A DNA stretch of 47,802 nt from Bacteroidales bacterium (GTDB lineage Bacteria > Bacteroidota > Bacteroidia > Bacteroidales > P3), in assembly GCA_016283175.1 (NCBI GenBank), contig JAEEMK010000052.1:1-47802 (forward strand). Reading direction: 5' to 3'. Below the pieces are notes generated by a model. That model made no database searches. It worked only from the letters and a program-made list of their open reading frames with translations, and had not been told where the DNA came from. This document shows positions 26,902 to 33,607 of the stretch, in pieces. Position 1 is the stretch's first letter, and every line of letters starts with the position of its first letter. A program made the position numbers and the translations under genes.

Positions 26902-26948
26902 GGACGTCCACAAACCGAATCTACTTATATCGGTTTTTATTTTTTTTG

Positions 26949-26956
26949 TATTTTTG
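26949..26956 (+). promoter_or_regulatory. Putative -7 box for the caspase-fold gene
   Basis: TATTTTTG followed by C matches TAnnTTTG and lies 23 nt upstream of the ATG at 26980, in a T-rich stretch. No good TTTG is found at -33. It suggests the caspase-fold gene can be read apart from the bat block. Confidence 0.45.
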
Positions 26957-26979
26957 CATTTAATAATATAAACACAATT

Positions 26980-28662
26980 ATGATGCAAAAACTACATTTA
27001 CATAGACTTACATTTATCGTCATCCTTTTGGCAACTCTCATCGGAACAAGCAATGTGGCACAGGGACAGTTGTCAGAAGCCCTGGTGAACAGCGAATATC
27101 GCGACATTATCCTCAAACAGTTGCAAAAAACGACAATGCAACGCGAAAGGGAAATGAACAGCGCAGCAAAGGACTATCTGCTCGCTCTGCCCGACAACCG
27201 CAAACTGTATGATGAGTCGAAGATGCGAATCAAGACAGACCTTGTCAGCGGGATTACTGCCGACGGACTTCGCGAACTAAACTACCGTGTTGCGATTGAC
27301 TATAGCTGCCACCATTTCGAAAGCAAGACAGACAACTATGCCACTGGTAAATACCTTTGCGAGGAGTCGAATGCTACGATGGCACTTGTGGATATAGCGG
27401 CAATGGTAGTGGACGACATAGCGAGCGATGCGTTCAAGGCTGGCAAACAGATTGATATCCTTATTAAGGCATCTACCGACATAACACCAGTAACAAAGTT
27501 GGACTACAGAGGCGAATATGGTGATTTCCAATATGAAGCAGCACGCTACAACGGCGAATCGGTACGTATTTCCGTATCTCCGCGCACAGGCATCAACAAC
27601 AATGCCCAACTTGCATTTTTGAGAGCACAGGGCTTGAAGAAAAAACTGATAGAACGGTCCAATTTGTTAAAAAACACAGTCAACACATTCAACTACGACA
27701 CACGTAGTTTCAGCGAGAGCGGTCCCCAGTATCGCGATGTAGGAATCGAATTGCTCGTGCACGGTGCTTTCGACGAAGAAATCGTTGAAATGAACGAACG
27801 TCTGATGGACGACGAGTTTGTGGACTACAACATTCCTAAAAACAAAGAGAACAACTCAAAAACATATGCACTGATTGTAGCCAACGAGCGCTACGGTGCT
27901 CCGCTTCCCGATGTACCATACGCCTATAACGATGGCGAGGTGATGCAGCAATACTGTGTCCGTACACTTGGCATCCCCACCCGACAAGTCAGAATTATCG
28001 AGGATGCCACGTTGGAAGACATCAAAGGACAAGGGATAAAATGGATGAGAGAGATTGCAGCAGCACAAAAGGGCGACTGCAAGTTTATCATATATTTTGC
28101 AGGACACGGTTTTTCAGACTACGACCACAACCCTTATCTTGCCCCTGCCGGAATTGACTATAGCCGGATAAAGGCTATGAAAAACAACACCGAAATAAGC
28201 ACTGGGTCACCCTTGACCAAAGGTGACACCAAGAGATTACTGAAGCAATGTATCCGCATTGACACTCTATGCGGATGGTTCAACCGTGTTCAGTACAAGT
28301 CGCTGACTGTCATCATAGATGCGTCGTTCGACGGCAACCAACGCGACGGACTGCCGCTGGTGACCATCAAACACAGCGAAAACAAGGCGAAAGGGTTGCG
28401 ACTGCGCAACGATGCTGTAGTGATGACGTCGGCTGCTTCCAACAAAACAGCCTACGCCTACGACGAACAGCATCACGGTTTTTTCACATATTTCATTCTC
28501 AAAGAATTGAAAAAAAGCAAGGGTGATATAAGTCTTGGCGAGCTGTTTGACAAAGTAGATGCCGAGCTACAGAAAGAATCATCCATCCAAGGGCTGTTGC
28601 AAGTCCCCGTCATTGCTGTGGGCGGCAAGCTCAAGGACAGCTGGGAAGGATTGAGATTGTAG
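26980..28662 (+). CDS. Caspase-fold (C14-like) secreted protein with Ser in place of the catalytic Cys, 560 aa
   Basis: A signal peptide (FIVILLATLIGTSNVAQG) is followed by an unassigned region (31-290) with two short duplicated-looking acidic/aromatic stretches and NAQLAFLRAQGLKKKLIER near 208-226, which faintly recalls OmpA-like domains. The C-terminal part (about 294-550) is a caspase-like domain: YALIVANERYGAPLPDVPYA, VMQQYCVRTLGIP, the His loop FIIYFAGHGFSD (His 376) and the second strand SLTVIIDASFDG. In active members this last motif is D-A-C-F-S-G; here the Cys position is Ser 449 (codon TCG at 28324) and the following Ser is Asp. TSAASNKTAYAYDEQHHGFFT, the S1-pocket end of the fold, is intact. 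It is therefore a likely non-catalytic caspase homologue in the periplasm or at the surface, unless Ser acts as nucleophile. Confidence 0.88.
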   Translation: MMQKLHLHRLTFIVILLATLIGTSNVAQGQLSEALVNSEYRDIILKQLQKTTMQREREMNSAAKDYLLALPDNRKLYDESKMRIKTDLVSGITADGLRELNYRVAIDYSCHHFESKTDNYATGKYLCEESNATMALVDIAAMVVDDIASDAFKAGKQIDILIKASTDITPVTKLDYRGEYGDFQYEAARYNGESVRISVSPRTGINNNAQLAFLRAQGLKKKLIERSNLLKNTVNTFNYDTRSFSESGPQYRDVGIELLVHGAFDEEIVEMNERLMDDEFVDYNIPKNKENNSKTYALIVANERYGAPLPDVPYAYNDGEVMQQYCVRTLGIPTRQVRIIEDATLEDIKGQGIKWMREIAAAQKGDCKFIIYFAGHGFSDYDHNPYLAPAGIDYSRIKAMKNNTEISTGSPLTKGDTKRLLKQCIRIDTLCGWFNRVQYKSLTVIIDASFDGNQRDGLPLVTIKHSENKAKGLRLRNDAVVMTSAASNKTAYAYDEQHHGFFTYFILKELKKSKGDISLGELFDKVDAELQKESSIQGLLQVPVIAVGGKLKDSWEGLRL

Positions 28663-28688
28663 AGCTTGATAGACGTTAACACATTGAC

Positions 28689-30986
28689 TCACGGAATCAA
28701 ATCCTTTGACTCCATCAGGACAGCGCGAAGCTGATAGTACTCATAGCGGCCGTTGAAATGTTCATACATTTCTTTCAACGACTGCGGATTTTCCTCAATC
28801 AAATAGCCCACAATATCGTCGAATTCAGCCGACGTCACAAGTGTATCTATTGTAATGGCACCCGCTGCGAGGGCGCTGATGAGATGACTTGAAACAGTAC
28901 TGACGGTGAGACCGCGTTGTGCCGCAATGGCTTCTATCGACATTCCTTCAGAACGCATACGGGCCGAATCGAGCCACGATGGAGTTTTGGGTTCCTTTGG
29001 TTGCTTGGGTGGTTTTGGCTCTTTGGGTGGTTTTGGAGACTTGGTCGGTTTTACTGTTTGTGGTATCTGAGGTTCGAAGTCCCATTTTTTTGTTTTTGGA
29101 GTCGACGTTTTCGCACGTTCTTTGCGGATAGATTTCGAGCCACGTCGCGATGGTTTAACGCCATCCTTGTCAAGAAGAAAATCCACCTTTGCCTGATTGT
29201 AGACTTCTGGAGAGAAGCCTTTGGCACCTACCCTTTTCAGGCAACGCTGACGCATTCCAAGAGCATCGCGCAAATCGGCAGAAAGTTCCTTGAAATCAGA
29301 AGCAACAGTCTTGCTTTTCACCTCAACTTCAAGTATCGGAGCCACCGTTAGCAGAATCTGTTCAAGTTGATTGTCAAAGTATTCCACACCCTTGGATACA
29401 CGTTCTTGCAGCAATACGCTGTCGGGGGTTCCACTGCATTGCATCCGGATATTCGACAGCTGGCGGTGAAATTTTTCCGAGACCTGAATAAGTGGGACAA
29501 TCCCGTCATTGAGTAGAGAATTCATCTTCTGCGCTTTGTCAGGATACAATCGACGCAGATGGCTTTGGAAGAAACCGTTTAATCGGTCGGCGGAGCGGTA
29601 GATGGCAGAGACATCGAAAAGTTCAAAGAGAAGATCATAATAGTACGACGACTGCGAGACATCGAGCTCGCTTTCAACCTGTTCGGCGGAAGGGATGGCA
29701 TTATTGAAATTCAGGACATCCTCATTGTCGAACTTACACGATGCAGAAATTGGAGAAGCGAGTACAAGACCCTCGAGAGTGCGGCAACGGCTCAAAGCCA
29801 CATATACCTGGCCGAAAGTGAAGGCCGACGCTGCATCGACTATCACCTTGTCGAAAGTCAATCCCTGACTCTTATGAATGGTTACCGCCCAGGCAAGCCT
29901 AAGGGGGAACTGGACAAAAGAGCCGTCGACTATTTGTTTAATCTGGTTGTCAACAGGATCTATCTCATATTTGACATTATCCCAACGTTCACGTTTGACA
30001 ACAATATGGTTGCCATCGGCATCGACGACGGCAACACCTTCTTCCTCGTCGCATCCTTCGACGGTAGCTATCTTGCCGTTAAAAAAAACACCGCCAGAAC
30101 TGTCGTTTTTGACAAACATCACCTGAGCGCCTTTCTTCAGCACAAGCTTGGAATCCGTAGGGAAAGACGATTCCGGGAAAACGCCGTCAACAGCAGCGTC
30201 AAATTCGAACGGTTGCCCCGGCAGCGCTTTCAGTTTGCGTTGATTGACCTCATTGGCCTGATAGTTGTGTGTTGTAAGCCTGATATACCCTTCGCTGTCG
30301 GGCGGGTTGAAGCCGGGTGCATATCGAGCGTTCAAAGCATTGAGAGTTGCAGAGTCGAAACGGTTTTCGCGAATATTGTTAAGCAGTTCTACAAAAGTGC
30401 TCTCCTGCTGTCGGAACACCTGTGTCAACTCGATAGTGACATAGTGCATACGCTGCAACGCTTTGCTGTTGAAGAAGAATGGAGAAGGATAGACCTGATC
30501 GAGATAGGTTTTTTCCGAGTCTTTTACAACTGGCGGCAGTTGTTGTACGTCACCGATCATCAGCAGCTGAATGCCGCCGAAAGGTTTGCTGCTGCGTCGA
30601 TAGCGCCGCAAAGTCATATCGACAGCGTCGAGGAGATCGGCGCGAACCATACTAATCTCATCGATAATAAGGAGATCGAGTGTACGAATAATCTTTATTT
30701 TTTCTTTGCGCAGCGACTTTAGCTTGTCGGGCAATTGGTATTCCGTAACAAGTTCCTTGACATCGGGCAGATAAGGGCACAATGGCAGTTGAAAGAACGA
30801 ATGGATTGTCACACCGCCGGCATTGACTGCCGCCACGCCGGTAGGTGCGAGAACAACAGCGCGTTTACCGACAGTTGAAGCGATATGGTGCAAGAAAGTC
30901 GTCTTTCCTGTACCTGCCTTTCCTGTCAGGAACAGCGACACGCTGGTCGTTGTGACATATTTTTCAGCAAGTTCGAGAGGAGTCAT
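28689..30986 (-). CDS. PIF1-like helicase with C-terminal HTH domain, 765 aa
   Basis: This is a superfamily 1B helicase of the PIF1/RecD-like type: Walker A GKAGTGKT at 22-29, motif Ia APTGVAA, Walker B IIDEISMV near 107-113, motif III GDVQQLPPV, motif IV LTQVFRQQ, and the C-terminal UvrD_C_2 part with TIHKSQGLTFDKV and YVALSRCRTLEGL. A variable region follows (about 470-615), then a Lys/Pro repeat linker (KPTKSPKPPKEPKPPKQPKE, about 640-665) and a C-terminal helix-turn-helix of the HTH_40 type (MSIEAIAAQRGLTVSTVSSHL). It should unwind DNA 5' to 3' and may act on structured or stalled substrates. It starts 23 bp after nadE on the same strand and probably shares its transcript. It converges with the caspase-fold gene with only 26 bp between stops and no clear terminator. 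Confidence 0.93.
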   Translation of the reverse strand: MTPLELAEKYVTTTSVSLFLTGKAGTGKTTFLHHIASTVGKRAVVLAPTGVAAVNAGGVTIHSFFQLPLCPYLPDVKELVTEYQLPDKLKSLRKEKIKIIRTLDLLIIDEISMVRADLLDAVDMTLRRYRRSSKPFGGIQLLMIGDVQQLPPVVKDSEKTYLDQVYPSPFFFNSKALQRMHYVTIELTQVFRQQESTFVELLNNIRENRFDSATLNALNARYAPGFNPPDSEGYIRLTTHNYQANEVNQRKLKALPGQPFEFDAAVDGVFPESSFPTDSKLVLKKGAQVMFVKNDSSGGVFFNGKIATVEGCDEEEGVAVVDADGNHIVVKRERWDNVKYEIDPVDNQIKQIVDGSFVQFPLRLAWAVTIHKSQGLTFDKVIVDAASAFTFGQVYVALSRCRTLEGLVLASPISASCKFDNEDVLNFNNAIPSAEQVESELDVSQSSYYYDLLFELFDVSAIYRSADRLNGFFQSHLRRLYPDKAQKMNSLLNDGIVPLIQVSEKFHRQLSNIRMQCSGTPDSVLLQERVSKGVEYFDNQLEQILLTVAPILEVEVKSKTVASDFKELSADLRDALGMRQRCLKRVGAKGFSPEVYNQAKVDFLLDKDGVKPSRRGSKSIRKERAKTSTPKTKKWDFEPQIPQTVKPTKSPKPPKEPKPPKQPKEPKTPSWLDSARMRSEGMSIEAIAAQRGLTVSTVSSHLISALAAGAITIDTLVTSAEFDDIVGYLIEENPQSLKEMYEHFNGRYEYYQLRAVLMESKDLIP

Positions 30987-31009
30987 CTCGCACCACCCTA
31001 CCCTATCAC

Positions 31010-32566
31010 TTACGAAACAGGCATTCTACGGTCAAGTCCGAACGTCATCGGGGAGACTTTCAGTTGTGGTGCGAACTGCAGGCGTTTCCATTCGTTTATT
31101 TTCACTTTGCGCATCACCTCGTTGACCAGTTCAGCATCATAGCCTTCTTCGACGATTTCGTCTGCCGACATCTGTTCTTCGATGTAAAGATTCAGTATTG
31201 CATCGAGCACGGCATAGTCGGGGAGCGAATCGCTGTCCTTTTGTCCCGGGCGCAATTCTGCAGAAGGCGCCTTGTGTATTGAGTTCCAAGGTATAATCTC
31301 GCCATCACGGTTTATCCATTCCGAGAGCTGGTAGACTTCTGTTTTATAAAGGTCGCCAATCACCGACAGTGCACCGCAGCTGTCGCCATAGAGAGTACCG
31401 TAGCCCATTGCCGCTTCGCTTTTGTTGGTAGTGTTGAGTACAAGTGCTCCAAACTTGTTGGCATACGACATCAGAATAGTGCCGCGGATGCGAGCCTGCA
31501 TATTTTCCTCGGTTACATCCTCTGCACGGTCGCCGAAGACAGGTTTCATAGTCTTGCGGAGAGCGTCGAAACAGTCTTTGATGGGAACGATATCGTAACC
31601 GATGCCGAGATTCTTTGCCAAATCCTCTGCATCGCGTACCGAATGGTCGGTGGAATACTGCGAAGGCATAAGGATGCCGTGTACATTTTCAGGGCCCAAG
31701 GCGGCTACCGCCAAAGCGCAAACCAACGCCGAGTCGATACCGCCGCTGAGGCCTATGACGGCGCGCTGCAGTCTGTTTTTGGAGAAATATTCGCTGATAC
31801 CCATCACCAAAGCCTTGTAAACCAGCTCAACAGCCTCGGGTTTTTCATCCTCGCACTCGGTGAGCAACTGCAGGTCGACAGAGGCGCTATGTTCTTCAAA
31901 ATAAGGGAACTGGCAAAGCACGGAGCCTGCGGCGTTCATTGCTAGTGAACCGCCGGCAAAGAGGAAGGAACCTTCGCCACCGATACGGTTGACGAAGACG
32001 AGGGAGGCGTTGAGGTTTTCGACGGTTTTATGCATACGGTAGCGGATGCTGTATGGTTTGTTGTAGTCGAAGACGTTGCATCCGCAGCAAACGATGATGT
32101 CAGGTTGTTCGCCGTGTCCGCGGGTCAGTTCCTTCAGGTCTTCGTAGAAGCCGATAGCGATCTGCTGTCCTTGGAAATTAAGCGACTGTACACCTTCGCC
32201 CCGGACAAAATACTTTTGTTCGTCAGGAGCGAGATATTTTTTTGTCACGATGGCCCTGATGGCGCAATTCTGAACAAAAACGATGGCGTTGCAAAGGCCC
32301 TTGTCCTGAATTTGCAGTGGCAGTCCGACGAGGAAGGCGCGGTGTTCAGAGCATTGGACGAGCTGTTGCAGAGCGGCCTGTGCGCGTTTTTGTATGTCGT
32401 TGTAAGCCGCCGAAGCGAAAAGGGGGTAACCACAGAGAGTGCAAGCCGGAAAGACCGTCAGAAGGGCTTCGCGCGATTCCTCGGTGTCGAGTTCAGCCAT
32501 TATCCATTTAAGGTTTTCTTCGGGATTGTTGGTGACGACATTATGCTGTACTATATGAACGTTCAT
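31010..32566 (-). CDS. nadE: NAD(+) synthetase with degenerate glutamine-amidase domain, 518 aa
   Basis: The C-terminal half is the NAD synthetase/N-type ATP pyrophosphatase: P-loop SGGIDS at 274-279, then MPSQYSTDHS, GTLYGDSCGALSVIGDLYKT and PSAELRPGQKDSDSLPDY, so nicotinate adenine dinucleotide amidation to NAD is secure. The N-terminal half (about 1-230) is a nitrilase/CN-hydrolase fold, which in glutamine-dependent NadE releases ammonia. Its catalytic Glu-Lys-Cys triad is broken: the usual FPE is FPA (Ala 41), the usual ICED is FYED (Tyr 141), and only the Lys (109, KKYL) remains. The enzyme would thus use free ammonia or ammonia from another source. The length is usual for two-domain NadE with a shortened amidase part. 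The helicase gene follows 23 bp later. Confidence 0.95.
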   Translation of the reverse strand: MNVHIVQHNVVTNNPEENLKWIMAELDTEESREALLTVFPACTLCGYPLFASAAYNDIQKRAQAALQQLVQCSEHRAFLVGLPLQIQDKGLCNAIVFVQNCAIRAIVTKKYLAPDEQKYFVRGEGVQSLNFQGQQIAIGFYEDLKELTRGHGEQPDIIVCCGCNVFDYNKPYSIRYRMHKTVENLNASLVFVNRIGGEGSFLFAGGSLAMNAAGSVLCQFPYFEEHSASVDLQLLTECEDEKPEAVELVYKALVMGISEYFSKNRLQRAVIGLSGGIDSALVCALAVAALGPENVHGILMPSQYSTDHSVRDAEDLAKNLGIGYDIVPIKDCFDALRKTMKPVFGDRAEDVTEENMQARIRGTILMSYANKFGALVLNTTNKSEAAMGYGTLYGDSCGALSVIGDLYKTEVYQLSEWINRDGEIIPWNSIHKAPSAELRPGQKDSDSLPDYAVLDAILNLYIEEQMSADEIVEEGYDAELVNEVMRKVKINEWKRLQFAPQLKVSPMTFGLDRRMPVS

Positions 32567-32825
32567 AAAACAAAAGCATTTAGAATAAAAAGATAATTAC
32601 AATATAATCATTAACGATATGAAAGGGCATATATTGCGCCAAGAGAAAAAAATATCCGTGTGTAGGCACTCCATCGAAGGACGGCGAATCAGAGCGGCGG
32701 AAACGCCAGAGAGAAGAACGCCATCATAAAGGGTTGGCAATAAAGCAGTTGTATAGGTATTTGTTTCACAACAATTCACAAGATACAACGAGGTACAATA
32801 ATGATGATTTCGGAAAACAAACACT

Positions 32826-32924
32826 GTCATATGTACAGTATATGTACAGTACTTGTACAGTATATGTACGCTTCAGAAGCGTACATATACTGTACATATA
32901 CTGTACAAGTACTGTACAAATGCC
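32826..32924. repeat. 99-bp imperfect palindrome, copy 3 of 3 (TGTACAGTATA family)
   Basis: It has the same design as copies 1 and 2: GTACGCTT-CAG-AAGCGTAC core, three 11-bp units per arm and outer ends that pair with the GGCA-type flank. The variant unit TGTACAGTACT is second from outside in the left arm (starts 32843) but outermost in the right arm, so unit order differs between arms and four base pairs mismatch. The 42-bp arms are 32832-32873 and 32877-32918. Confidence 0.93.
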
Positions 32925-33026
32925 CTTGTTGGTATATTTAATGAAGCATTTATGTACTTAAAAAGGCATTGTGAAACGTCGGCAGCTGCAACGTGCTGGT
33001 TTACTGGTGCATCACATCTAGGCAGT

Positions 33027-33290
33027 CGTTTTGAGAGAGCGAGAGTAGTTTTGAGGGGTGAGGGTTGTTTTTGAGGGGTGAGGGGTGTTTTTGAGGGGCG
33101 AGTGTTGTTTTTGAGGGGCGAGGGTTGTTTTGAGGGGTGAGGGGTGTTTTTGAGGGGCGAGGGTTGTTTTTGAGGGGTGAGGGTTGTTTTTGAAGGGCGA
33201 GGGGTGTTTTTGAAAGGTGAGGGTTGTTTTTGAGAGGTGAGGGGTGTTTTTGAAAGGTGAAGGTTGTTTTTGAAGGGCGAGGGTTGTTTT
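33027..33290. repeat. G-rich 20-bp tandem repeat, about 13 copies
   Basis: The unit is close to TGTTTTTGAGGGGTGAGGGT, repeated head to tail with scattered changes (GGGG/AGGG/AAGG, TGAG/CGAG) and one unit a base shorter. One strand is almost free of C. Many GGGG/GGG runs could form G-quadruplexes with long T-rich loops. The period of 20 is not a multiple of 3, so coding is unlikely. No spacer sequences are present, so this is not CRISPR. Confidence 0.95.
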
Positions 33291-33442
33291 ACAGTGCGAC
33301 ACACCCCGGCCTTCGGCCACCCCTCTCCGAGATGGGATGGCGCAGTGCAATGCACTGTACCACTAATTGACTGTCAATGTAATGCGGCAGCCCATCCCCT
33401 CTCGGAGAGGGGTGGCCGAAGGCCGGGGTGTGTCGCATTGTA
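33290..33442. repeat. 153-bp inverted-repeat (MITE/REP-like) element
   Basis: Arms of 51 bp (33290-33340 and 33392-33442) match in 49 positions. The arm contains smaller hairpins: CCGGCCTTCGGCC and, in the right arm, the perfect CCCCTCTCGGAGAGGGG (mutated in the left). The 51-bp centre has its own palindrome CAGTGCAATGCACTG (33342-33356). It carries no transposase. It abuts the tandem repeat. Confidence 0.9.
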
Positions 33443-33607
33443 TAGCCTTGTGGCAATATGGGTAGCAGGGCTGCGGGTTTGTATTGAGGGGAACAGGGTG
33501 TGCTGAAAGAAAAAAGGTGGTTGATGTAGTTTTTTGGTTTGTTGTTTCGTTTTATATATTAATTAGAATTGTTTTCCGTTAAAATTTTGAAAAAAAATTT
33601 TGTTTTT

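Larger units (their letters stand above)
32567..33607. other. Divergent intergenic region, 1041 bp, repeat-rich, no gene seen
   Basis: This spacer between nadE (-) and the giant T9SS gene (+) holds palindrome copy 3 (32826-32924), a 20-bp G-rich tandem repeat (33027-33290) and a 153-bp inverted repeat (33290-33442). Open frames across it are either palindrome read-through or Pro/Ser/Lys-rich translations of the tandem repeat. The last 165 bp before the giant gene is T-rich and probably contains its promoter, but no clear TTTG/TAnnTTTG pair was found. Confidence 0.8.

Noticed and set aside
33027-33290. Possible CRISPR array
   Set aside because: Units are directly adjacent with no unique spacers, and no cas gene is present in the window.
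32873-33355. Pro/Ser/Lys/Thr-rich 160-codon minus frame across the tandem repeat
   Set aside because: The 20-bp period is not a multiple of three, so all frames give similar peptides. The frame also runs into the inverted-repeat element and the palindrome.
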